From positions 20,511 to 84,510 of the IMG/VR virus record IMGVR_UViG_3300044846_001970: a DNA stretch of 64,000 nucleotides. One strand, 5' to 3'. The notes under the pieces are model-generated. The model worked only from the letters and a program-made list of their open reading frames with translations. It was not told the DNA's origin and ran no database searches. Made by a program: the position numbers and the translations under genes. The first letter of the stretch is position 1, and each line of letters opens with the position of its first letter. Source of the stretch: a virus. Positions 47,740 to 53,137 of the stretch are shown one piece after another.

Positions 47740-48069
47740 TTATTTTAGGGTTATTACTTTGTTTATAGACATTTGAGCATTAACTATTTGTCCTAGAGCA
47801 TGCTCAAATAAAATGCTTCTAACTGGATTACCTCCGGCTAATACATATTCTTCTCTTAATACATTGGTTGCTTCTGCCATAAGTTTTTTAACTTTATAGT
47901 CTGAAGAATCTTCTGATAAATCAAAATCTATTTCCATTAAAGTTTCTCCAAAAGATACTATTTTAGTTTCTTTAAAGGCTAATTGTTCTTCATTATTTTT
48001 ATGAGATCCATCACAAAAGCCATTAGCATCTTGAGATTTTCCACATCCACATTTAGGTTTATCTGACAT
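47740..48069 (-). CDS. CDGSH-like iron-sulfur motif protein (109 aa)
   Basis: I chose the ATG at 48069, since the longer frame begins with TTG. Residues 7-23 read CGCGKSQDANGFCDGSH, close to the CDGSH 2Fe-2S motif (C-x-C-x2-S-x3-P-x-C-D-G-S-H) but with one extra residue and Asn in place of Pro. All four ligand residues, three Cys and one His, are present. The C-terminal part is a helical domain I do not recognise (AEATNVLREEYVLAGG). It may be a redox or Fe-S protein. It sits in the accessory operon beside the GroES-like gene. Confidence 0.6.
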   Translation of the reverse strand: MSDKPKCGCGKSQDANGFCDGSHKNNEEQLAFKETKIVSFGETLMEIDFDLSEDSSDYKVKKLMAEATNVLREEYVLAGGNPVRSILFEHALGQIVNAQMSINKVITLK

Positions 48070-48101
48070 AATATATTTGTTTGGTTTATGCAAATATATA
48101 A

Positions 48102-48242
48102 TTATTTTCCTTGACCTCTATATAATTTTTTATATTTTTTTGAAGACTTCAATTGAGAGCTTCCGCTCTTAGCATGTATGCCTGGTCTAGAGATATTCTT
48201 TTTTACTTTTGTGGTCAAGCCACTGTCTTTAATTTTTGCCAT
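48102..48242 (-). CDS. very small basic protein (46 aa)
   Basis: ATG at 48242, stop at 48102-48104. The sequence contains NISRPGIHAKS and ends in KSSKKYKKLYRGQGK, a short conserved basic pattern I recall from tiny phage proteins of Bacteroidota phages. About a third of residues are Lys or Arg. It lies between two other basic genes with short gaps on the same strand. It may bind nucleic acid. Confidence 0.65.
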   Translation of the reverse strand: MAKIKDSGLTTKVKKNISRPGIHAKSGSSQLKSSKKYKKLYRGQGK

Positions 48243-48254
48243 GATTATAATATA

Positions 48255-48527
48255 TTAACAGTTCCATTTTCTTAATGCAAGAGTCTTTCTTGTAGGTTCT
48301 CCGTTTGGTTTTTTAGCAGGGCCTGGCATACCAGACATTCTAGCGCAAAAACTCTTTCTTCTTTTAGCATCTTTACTTCCAGCTTTTAATTTAGATGGTT
48401 TAGTTGTTACTGCTGTCTGAAGTTTACTACCAGGATTAGCTGCTCTATAAGAAGCTACTCCTTTAGCATTCAATCCTCCTTTAGGATCTTTACCTTCTTT
48501 TCTGGTCCAAGCTGCTGTCTTTGCCAT
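48255..48527 (-). CDS. DUF6321-like basic protein (90 aa)
   Basis: The sequence AWTRKEGKDPKGGLNAKG, followed by RRKSFCARMSGMPGP and a C-terminal LRKWNC, matches the DUF6321-type family, which I know from phages and large DNA viruses and which has no assigned function. The protein is very basic. It starts 2 bases after the DUF5872-like gene, and the two families also tend to occur as small basic proteins in other viruses. Confidence 0.75.
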   Translation of the reverse strand: MAKTAAWTRKEGKDPKGGLNAKGVASYRAANPGSKLQTAVTTKPSKLKAGSKDAKRRKSFCARMSGMPGPAKKPNGEPTRKTLALRKWNC

Positions 48528-48529
48528 GA

Positions 48530-48868
48530 TTATACTTTTTTAACTTTATTACCCATACCTACTCTAGATTTTTCTGCTTTTTTAGCAGTTAACTTAGAGG
48601 GTGTTATTTCACTTTTAGTTTTAGGTGTAGCTTTAGATACTCTTTTGGTAGGTCTACAGTATTCATTCTTTCCTCCTGCACCACAAGCTTTTCCTGATTT
48701 AGTATCTTGCCATTTTTCTGCTTGCCATCTTTTAAGATCTGATCCAGCTTTAGTTTTTCTAACAGTGCCAGAACCTTTCCTACATTTAGCAATAGCTTGA
48801 GAAGCCCTTGCTGAAGGGAACACAGCGTACTGTGCTTTTACTTTTTTATAACAAGCATCTTTTGGCAT
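48530..48868 (-). CDS. DUF5872-like basic protein (112 aa)
   Basis: The N-terminus (MPKDACYKKVKAQYAVFPSA, then RASQAIAKCRK) and a downstream LKRWQAEKWQDTKSGKACG with NEYCRPTKRVS match DUF5872, a small family known from marine phages and giant viruses, with unknown function. Conserved Cys, Trp and basic residues suggest a folded nucleic-acid-binding or zinc-binding protein. The Lys-rich C-terminus is probably disordered. It shares its ATG with the preceding gene's stop (TAATG). Confidence 0.75.
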   Translation of the reverse strand: MPKDACYKKVKAQYAVFPSARASQAIAKCRKGSGTVRKTKAGSDLKRWQAEKWQDTKSGKACGAGGKNEYCRPTKRVSKATPKTKSEITPSKLTAKKAEKSRVGMGNKVKKV

Positions 48869-49176
48869 TACTTTTTCTTTTTAATTACTCCACCTTTTTT
48901 ATAAGTTTCATATTGTACATCTGATCTAACTTTTTTACCACCTTTAAATAACTTTTTAGTTTCTTTTTGTGATGTCCAATCTCCCTCTTTATTTCTTTTT
49001 ACAACTTGTTTTTCTATATATTTACTTCTAGGTTCATCTTTAGTTTTATATGTAATATCTTTTTCTTTACTAATACCTTTTTTTGTAAGTCTATTAAAAG
49101 AAGAAATTTGTATGTTTTTTCCACCATCTGTTTTTATAACTTCTCTAGTTCTTTTAAGAATTTTAGGTATGTTCAT
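48868..49176 (-). CDS. basic KGG-motif protein (102 aa)
   Basis: A Lys-rich protein with FKGGKK and a C-terminus YKKGGVIKKKK, the same double-glycine tail as the post-MCP cluster proteins 20 kb away and the portal. The middle has alternating basic and Thr-rich segments. No family recognised. It lies between the zincin-like and DUF5872-like genes. Confidence 0.6.
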   Translation of the reverse strand: MNIPKILKRTREVIKTDGGKNIQISSFNRLTKKGISKEKDITYKTKDEPRSKYIEKQVVKRNKEGDWTSQKETKKLFKGGKKVRSDVQYETYKKGGVIKKKK

Positions 49177-49180
49177 AGTT

Positions 49181-49627
49181 TTATTTTCTAGAGAAGAACC
49201 CTTTCTTAGGTGCTTCTATTTTAGTACTCTTTAGTTTTTCAATTATCTTGTTTGCCTCATCTTCAGCAAATGTTATAACCTCTTCTTCTTTATCTTTTAT
49301 ATTCCAGTTGTTTAGTAAGATACTCATGTGCATAGTTTCATGCATGACAGCTGTGGCTTTCTCTGTAACATTATACTTTTTAAAAGTACCTAAGTTTAAA
49401 AACAAGAATGGTTTGTGTGGGGATTTAGCAGTTAACTTTTTATCTGCCGGATCATAGTTAGTTAATCCATATATGTAAACTCCATTGCCAACAGTCATAT
49501 CTACTTCTTCAGCTTGAGCATCTGCTCTATTCAACCCGTGCATCTCATCTACTTTATAGTAGTCAAAGATTTCAGTAGCATCATTACCTATAAGTAAGAT
49601 GTACTTACCCATATCAACTTTCTTCAT
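49181..49627 (-). CDS. small zincin-like metalloprotein (148 aa)
   Basis: Residues 95-99 read HETMH, an HExxH zinc motif, and a downstream EEEVITFAEDEANKI helix can give the third acidic ligand. The N-terminal part looks like a compact beta domain. This fits a small metallopeptidase-like fold; whether it cleaves protein cannot be told. A late promoter motif lies immediately upstream. It could be a maturation protease for the double-glycine motif proteins, but there is no direct evidence for that. Confidence 0.65.
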   Translation of the reverse strand: MKKVDMGKYILLIGNDATEIFDYYKVDEMHGLNRADAQAEEVDMTVGNGVYIYGLTNYDPADKKLTAKSPHKPFLFLNLGTFKKYNVTEKATAVMHETMHMSILLNNWNIKDKEEEVITFAEDEANKIIEKLKSTKIEAPKKGFFSRK

Positions 49628-49630
49628 ATT

Positions 49631-49643
49631 ATAATATACTAAA
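49631..49643 (-). promoter_or_regulatory. late-arm promoter motif
   Basis: The minus strand reads TTTAGTATATTAT only 4-16 bases before the zincin-like ATG. The closeness means that, if it is a promoter, the start site would lie near or within the start codon; alternatively the ATG at codon 6 is used. Confidence 0.45.
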
Positions 49644-49714
49644 TATTATTTACTTATACAAATCTAAGGATATAACCTGATGACGGGGGGCCTTGAGTAA
49701 GGCTATAACCTTAA

Positions 49715-50347
49715 TTATTCGTTATCATAAAACATTCTTTCTGAATCTTCTGTTTGCCACTTTTCATATCCTTCACAGTTATACCATTCATTACATACTA
49801 AGTAATCTGGTTTTTCTGGGAAAGCTTTAGTTACAAAGCTAGGCTCAGACCATTTAATCCTGTTGTTAGGTTGTAAAGCTATTTGACCATTCTCAAGTAA
49901 AATGATATGATGAGACTTATGTTCCTTTGGATCTTCAGCTAATGTAAGATCTGTGTTCATGTCATTTGACCCCCAGTTGATAGTACCATGGTAATTACCT
50001 TTATAAAATTTATGGTCTTTCATATATACTTCTACAGGAGTATCATATAGGTAAGACAAACTTATAACAGTAAAGTTGTAAGAGAAACAATTCCATAACT
50101 GTAAAAAATGAAACGGTAGATCTGGATCTGGTGTTTCTGGTTCAGTCAATAAAGCATGACTTGGTAATTTATCTCTAAGGGCACCATTCTCTAATAGTAC
50201 CTGGAACAATGCTGCCTGACCCGGCATACATCTTACTGATATTATTATACCAGGAGTAAACTCTCCTTGACCTTTAGTATGTTGGTACATGTATTCATTT
50301 CTTACAAATACTTTAAGAGGAAAGAAGTTATGTTCTATATGTGCCAT
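49715..50347 (-). CDS. conserved phage protein (210 aa)
   Basis: This looks like a folded protein with many aromatic residues (FPLKVFVRNEYMYQHTKGQG near the start, and LQLWNCFSYNFTVISL near residue 90). I recall similar proteins in other crAss-like and environmental phages, with no known function. It is the first gene of the minus-strand arm and its upstream region holds the TGTCACA inverted repeat, so it may be directly regulated there. No catalytic motif is evident. Confidence 0.65.
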   Translation of the reverse strand: MAHIEHNFFPLKVFVRNEYMYQHTKGQGEFTPGIIISVRCMPGQAALFQVLLENGALRDKLPSHALLTEPETPDPDLPFHFLQLWNCFSYNFTVISLSYLYDTPVEVYMKDHKFYKGNYHGTINWGSNDMNTDLTLAEDPKEHKSHHIILLENGQIALQPNNRIKWSEPSFVTKAFPEKPDYLVCNEWYNCEGYEKWQTEDSERMFYDNE

Positions 50348-50360
50348 AATAAATAGTTTA

Positions 50361-50388
50361 TGTCACAAAAATACAAATAATTGTGACA
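50361..50388. promoter_or_regulatory. inverted repeat, candidate operator
   Basis: TGTCACAA and TTGTGACA arms are separated by 12 bases, directly upstream of the first minus-strand gene. The same TGTCACA/TGTGACA arms recur at 62259-62287. Confidence 0.5.
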
Positions 50389-50548
50389 CCATAATGTGTA
50401 ATATAGTTTACAAAACTATATGTTTTTGTAACTTATATGTTACATTATAGTGGAAAATTTCCATCACTAAACTGGTTATATTCCGGTTATGGTGGAAAAT
50501 TCTTACAAGAACACCTATATATAAAACTAAAGGTAGGTGCTTTTCCCC

Positions 50549-50578
50549 GGGGGTATATTTAACCAAAGCTGTACCCCC
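50549..50578. repeat. G/C-rich hairpin
   Basis: GGGGGTA and TACCCCC arms, separated by 16 bases, extend into longer C-runs. No T-run follows, so a terminator is unlikely. Confidence 0.5.
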
Positions 50579-50621
50579 CCCTTATGTCAAGTTTATTGCA
50601 CCAAAAACTGGACAAAGTTAT

Positions 50622-50674
50622 ATGGTTTTTTAGTATGTGATAGAAGGATGGTAAAATGGTTTTTTAGTATATGA
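50622..50674 (+). repeat. 19-bp direct repeat pair
   Basis: ATGGTTTTTTAGTATGTGA at 50622-50640 recurs with one change at 50656-50674, 34 bases apart. The core TTTAGTAT resembles the late-arm promoter motif but faces right. Confidence 0.6.
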
Positions 50675-50941
50675 GATCATGTAGTTGGTCTTACTACAGC
50701 AGCCCCCACCCCACGCCAGCCAGGGGTGTACCCCCCATAGATATAATACAACTCTTTACTAATGATAAAGTATTTTATAAAATATATTCTACTAGAAAGA
50801 ATAATGTATGTTATGTATAGATATGATATGATATGTATGATGTATGTATATATATAGTATATATAATAGAAGATGAATGCTAGGTGTTGTGCTGGGTGTG
50901 ATGTATGATGACACACACACAACAACAACAACAAGATATAT

Positions 50942-50961
50942 TAATACAACTTTATACTATT
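50942..50961 (+). promoter_or_regulatory. early promoter motif, copy 1
   Basis: TAATACAACTTTATACTATT, about 40-46 bases before the ATG of the first rightward gene. Eight copies of this element (consensus TWATACARCTTTNNACTAWT) lie between here and 52753. Confidence 0.75.
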
Positions 50962-50987
50962 AATAATAAATATAAAACTAAATGATT

Positions 50988-51140
50988 ATGAAAGAATTAA
51001 TTAAGATTGCTATGACTATGTCTAGTATACTATGTGTGTATGTATTAGCTAGTGATGCTAATGATACCATAATGATTGCTACAGGATTTGCACTCATCAT
51101 GAGTCTTGGTATATATGTATTAGCACTTACTGATAAGTAG
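50988..51140 (+). CDS. small membrane protein (50 aa)
   Basis: ATG at 50988 (an in-frame ATG at 50982 would add two residues), stop TAG at 51138. The protein has two hydrophobic stretches (IAMTMSSILCVYVLA and TGFALIMSLGIYVLAL) and little else. It directly follows copy 1 of the early motif, so it is likely among the first genes expressed. I infer an inner-membrane host-modifying peptide; the function is unknown. Confidence 0.6.
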   Translation: MKELIKIAMTMSSILCVYVLASDANDTIMIATGFALIMSLGIYVLALTDK

Positions 51141-51156
51141 GTGTTAATGCTATATA

Positions 51157-51176
51157 TAATACAGCTTTATACTATT
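51157..51176 (+). promoter_or_regulatory. early promoter motif, copy 2
   Basis: TAATACAGCTTTATACTATT, 47 bases before the ATG at 51204. It lies inside the upstream extension of the next frame, which argues for the downstream start. Confidence 0.75.
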
Positions 51177-51203
51177 ATTAATATATATATAAAACAATTT
51201 ACT

Positions 51204-51398
51204 ATGAAACAAATTAGAATACTACACTACATTACATCAGGAATTATATTGCTTATGATTTTTGAAGGATTATTTACTATGGGCCAAGCATTTAAGTTTG
51301 ATACTTATAATTGGTTTGGATGGTTTACTCAAATAATATTCATACTGTTTACTGTATTAACAGCTATGAGAATTGCTAATGACGCAGAAGGGAAGTGA
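51204..51398 (+). CDS. small membrane protein (64 aa)
   Basis: The open frame reaches back to a GTG at 51141, but that would overlap the early motif and begin right at the previous stop; the ATG at 51204 (MKQIRILHYI) is preferred. Two transmembrane segments are visible (ITSGIILLMIFEGLFTMG and WFTQIIFILFTVLTAM). The stop codon lies in the loop of a terminator hairpin. Function unknown; an early membrane-acting protein by context. Confidence 0.65.
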   Translation: MKQIRILHYITSGIILLMIFEGLFTMGQAFKFDTYNWFGWFTQIIFILFTVLTAMRIANDAEGK

Positions 51399-51405
51399 TT
51401 CCCTT
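51388..51405 (+). terminator. terminator overlapping a stop codon
   Basis: AAGGGAA - GTGA - TTCCCTT is a 7-bp stem with a 4-base loop that includes the TGA stop of the 64-aa gene. The next early motif starts six bases later. Confidence 0.65.
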
Positions 51406-51410
51406 TATAT

Positions 51411-51430
51411 TAATACAGCTTTTAACTAAT
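51411..51430 (+). promoter_or_regulatory. early promoter motif, copy 3
   Basis: TAATACAGCTTTTAACTAAT, 42 bases before the lipoprotein ATG at 51453. Confidence 0.75.
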
Positions 51431-51452
51431 AATAATATATAAACTAAAACAA

Positions 51453-51698
51453 ATGAAAAGAAATGTAAAATTAATTATTGCCGCATACTTTGTAGCAATA
51501 ACATGTGTTGCTATGCTTGCAACATCTTGTAGTACATCAAGTCATGCATGTGATGCTTATGGCAAAGTTAAGTGGGAGAACAGCATTGATAACCCTGAGA
51601 ATGAGGAGTTTGTTGTAGAAGTTGCCTTCAATGAAGGATGTACTATAGAACAAGTGACTCAAGAACAGTTTGATGCAAGATACTCTGAAGGGTATTAA
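51453..51698 (+). CDS. small lipoprotein, paralog 1 (81 aa)
   Basis: A signal peptide with a lipobox (ATSC) is followed by SSHACDAYGKVKWENSI and a conserved acidic domain (NPENEEFVVEVAFNEG, EQVTQEQFDARY). The 81-aa gene at 54509 encodes a close paralog. The CDAYGKV segment after a Ser-rich linker resembles small Bacteroidota lipoproteins, so a host origin is possible. As an early outer-membrane lipoprotein it could block superinfection, which is an inference. It is served by copy 3 of the early motif and a terminator. Confidence 0.7.
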   Translation: MKRNVKLIIAAYFVAITCVAMLATSCSTSSHACDAYGKVKWENSIDNPENEEFVVEVAFNEGCTIEQVTQEQFDARYSEGY

Positions 51699-51702
51699 TA
51701 TA

Positions 51703-51722
51703 AGTAGAGCTTAGGCTCTACT
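51703..51722 (+). terminator. terminator after lipoprotein paralog 1
   Basis: A perfect 8-bp stem AGTAGAGC / GCTCTACT with a TTAG loop is followed by TTATTTTATT. Confidence 0.8.
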
Positions 51723-51731
51723 TTATTTTAT

Positions 51732-51751
51732 TAATACAGCTTTTGACTAAT
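51732..51751 (+). promoter_or_regulatory. early promoter motif, copy 4
   Basis: TAATACAGCTTTTGACTAAT. No ORF longer than a few codons follows before the next terminator-like hairpin. Confidence 0.75.
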
Positions 51752-51857
51752 TTTGATGAATACTATATGAGTTAACTCCAATAATAGAGATCATCTGAGC
51801 CAAGTAAGTTGATTGGCAATATAAAAATAAAAGGGTATTCAACAAACCTTTTTTTTA
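51752..51857 (+). ncRNA. candidate small RNA 1 (no ORF between promoter motif and terminator)
   Basis: The ~105 bases between copy 4 of the early motif and copy 5 have no coding capacity; the only ATG frame stops after four codons. The interval ends with an AAAGG / CCTTT hairpin and a run of eight Ts (51830-51857). It is therefore a promoter-terminator unit without a protein, which suggests a short regulatory RNA. A spacer left by gene loss is the alternative. Confidence 0.4.
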
Positions 51858-51858
51858 T

Positions 51859-51878
51859 TAATACAGCTTTTAACTATT
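51859..51878 (+). promoter_or_regulatory. early promoter motif, copy 5
   Basis: TAATACAGCTTTTAACTATT, directly after the T-run of the preceding unit. Confidence 0.75.
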
Positions 51879-52010
51879 ATTGACTAGTAAGTAGACCAAT
51901 TGAAACTTACATATGTACACCAAAAGGTTGGTTCCTTATTTGCTTTGGACCGTAATACCACAAGAGAGTTAGCACTCACCATTAGAGAGGATTCATGTCC
52001 TCTCTTTTTA
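51879..52010 (+). ncRNA. candidate small RNA 2 (or tiny-peptide transcript)
   Basis: About 130 bases between copy 5 of the early motif and a strong terminator (51984-52010). The only start frame is an 19-residue peptide from ATG at 51913 (MYTKRLVPYLLWTVIPQES). The rest shows self-complementary pieces, such as GGTTCC with GGACC around 51940-51953. A structured small RNA seems more likely than a peptide, but both are possible. Confidence 0.4.
51984..52010 (+). terminator. strong terminator
   Basis: AGAGAGGA / TCCTCTCT 8-bp stem, 6-base loop, then TTTTTA. It ends the ORF-less unit that starts at copy 5. Confidence 0.9.
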
Positions 52011-52017
52011 TTATATC

Positions 52018-52037
52018 TAATACAACTTTATACTAAT
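52018..52037 (+). promoter_or_regulatory. early promoter motif, copy 6
   Basis: TAATACAACTTTATACTAAT, 35 bases before the ATG at 52053. Confidence 0.75.
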
Positions 52038-52052
52038 CTTAAAACTTAAACT

Positions 52053-52244
52053 ATGATTGCAAAAATTATCTTTGTATGGTACTTGTTTACAGGTACTATA
52101 ATTCCCACAGAAAAAGTGGATGACAGACAATGCTATTCCGTTTTCTTTGAAGATGGAAAATGTGTAGACTTAGCCTATAAGGGTGAAGTATTAGAATGGA
52201 TTGAGACAGATTCATTTGAGTATGATGAAGACAGAGAGGATTAA
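52053..52244 (+). CDS. small early protein with N-terminal hydrophobic segment (63 aa)
   Basis: The first ~18 residues (MIAKIIFVWYLFTGTIIP) form a signal-like or membrane segment. The remainder is acidic, with YSVFFEDGKCVDLAYKGEVL and an Asp/Glu-rich end. It probably sits at or beyond the inner membrane. Preceded by copy 6 of the early motif and followed by a terminator overlapping its stop. Function unknown. Confidence 0.65.
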   Translation: MIAKIIFVWYLFTGTIIPTEKVDDRQCYSVFFEDGKCVDLAYKGEVLEWIETDSFEYDEDRED

Positions 52245-52260
52245 TTTCCTCTTTGTTTTT
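52235..52260 (+). terminator. terminator overlapping a stop codon
   Basis: AGAGGA / TCCTCT stem around the TAA stop of the 63-aa gene, followed by TTGTTTTTTTTG. Confidence 0.7.
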
Positions 52261-52336
52261 TTTGTCTCCAGCCTGTGTAACAAGTAGACTTTGGTACTGA
52301 TAATCAGATAGTTAAAAAATTGCTTACGCGTCTTTT

Positions 52337-52356
52337 TTATACAGCTTTTAACTAAT
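52337..52356 (+). promoter_or_regulatory. early promoter motif, copy 7
   Basis: TTATACAGCTTTTAACTAAT, 51 bases before the ATG at 52388. The preceding GCTTACGCGTCTTTTTT is nearly repeated before copy 8. Confidence 0.75.
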
Positions 52357-52387
52357 TTTGATTATTAACCTTTAAAATTTATTTATT

Positions 52388-52675
52388 ATGTTTACAAAAA
52401 CACAAACTTTACAAGCATTTGCTAATGCTAACGGAATTACTAAGTTGGACCTTGTTAAGAACCCCAACACAGGTAAAAGATTTGCTACAACCAATACAGG
52501 GCTTACTATGCGCATCTCTGAGAAAGTCTCTTCAGACTTAGACGGAGAATATAGCATCTCTTGGTTTGCACCTGAAGATGGAGAAGCATCTTGGATGTTA
52601 CACCCAACAGGAGTTAGTAATGTACTTGGTACACTTAGCTTTGCACCTGTTGCTAACTTTGAGACAGCAATCTAA
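52388..52675 (+). CDS. early soluble protein (95 aa)
   Basis: A folded-looking alpha/beta protein: FTKTQTLQAFANANGITKLD forms an N-terminal helix, then VKNPNTGKRFATTNTGLTMR and a beta-rich rest. Similar small proteins occur in other phages, without function. It has its own early motif copy and terminator and is less AT-rich than neighbours, which suggests strong expression. Confidence 0.65.
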   Translation: MFTKTQTLQAFANANGITKLDLVKNPNTGKRFATTNTGLTMRISEKVSSDLDGEYSISWFAPEDGEASWMLHPTGVSNVLGTLSFAPVANFETAI

Positions 52676-52684
52676 GCACTATAG

Positions 52685-52704
52685 CCCACACTTAACTGTG
52701 TGGG
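52685..52704 (+). terminator. terminator after 95-aa early gene
   Basis: CCCACAC / GTGTGGG 7-bp stem with a 6-base loop, followed by TTATTTTTTATT. Confidence 0.9.
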
Positions 52705-52733
52705 TTATTTTTTATTAAAGCTTCGCGTCTTTT

Positions 52734-52753
52734 TTATACAGCTTTCTACTAAT
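52734..52753 (+). promoter_or_regulatory. early promoter motif, copy 8
   Basis: TTATACAGCTTTCTACTAAT. It is followed by a structured, ORF-free stretch rather than a gene. Confidence 0.7.
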
Positions 52754-52755
52754 AT

Positions 52756-52807
52756 TGTGCTGTTAATGTAGTGTTATATAGTACCAATAATTGGTATTAC
52801 CAGCACA
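52756..52807 (+). ncRNA. candidate structured RNA after early motif copy 8
   Basis: TGTGCTGTTAAT (52756-52767) pairs with ATTACCAGCACA (52796-52807) with one mismatch, and an inner hairpin ACCAA-TAA-TTGGT lies at 52783-52795. The element begins three bases after the promoter motif. Together they suggest a short transcript with a stable fold; a protein-binding DNA site is the alternative. Confidence 0.4.
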
Positions 52808-53137
52808 TATTAGTATGCTCAAAAGTATCTTTACAGATATCCTGAAAGCTATAGTGGTAAAGGGTTTGAGAATTAAATAATGTGAGAGAAAGAGTGAGAA
52901 ATTGACTAATAATCTCTCTATGTTTTTATTATAACAAACTTTATAGTTAATTGGGTTAACAGCCTTTACATTAATTTATATAGCTAAATAGCTTAAATAA
53001 CTTTACTATTATCTTTGTTATCTCTCTCTATAGTTAGAATAGCATAATTAGTATTTCCCGAATATTTCAGTTTTTTATATATAGCCAATTACAGGGCTTG
53101 GTACTGTTATTATGATTACAATCTTAAATTACAAGTT
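52808..53137 (+). other. gene-free AT-rich stretch
   Basis: I see no convincing gene here. A weak GAGAGA / TCTCTC pair with a T-run (about 52880-52930) could terminate the copy-8 transcript. A degenerate early-motif-like sequence follows at about 52933-52953 (TAACAAACTTTATAGTTAAT). The rest is AT-rich leader up to the 52-aa gene. Confidence 0.4.

Larger units (their letters stand above)
50348..50940. other. inter-arm control region without a supported gene
   Basis: The two transcription arms diverge from this stretch. It holds an inverted repeat (50361-50388), repeated GGTTAT/TGGAAAATT elements (50450-50500), G/C-rich blocks (50545-50580 and 50695-50738) that stand out in an AT-rich genome, a 19-bp direct repeat (50622-50640 and 50656-50674) and an AT-rich dinucleotide-like tract (50815-50875). 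An open frame on the minus strand at 50677-50934 is low-complexity and unlikely to be a gene. The region could hold divergent promoters or a replication origin. Confidence 0.6.

Noticed and set aside
50677-50934. 85-residue minus-strand open frame in the inter-arm region
   Set aside because: It starts in CA-repeat-like DNA, translates to Ile/Tyr runs and has no promoter motif or relatives that I recognise.
50942-50961. Resemblance of TAATAC in the early motif to the T7 promoter
   Set aside because: Only the first six bases match. The remainder differs, and crAss-like phages do not have a T7-type single-subunit polymerase; the motif stands as its own class.
51141-51203. Upstream GTG start for the 64-aa membrane gene
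   Set aside because: It would put early motif copy 2 inside the coding region and add a low-complexity segment; the ATG at 51204 has the usual spacing from the motif.
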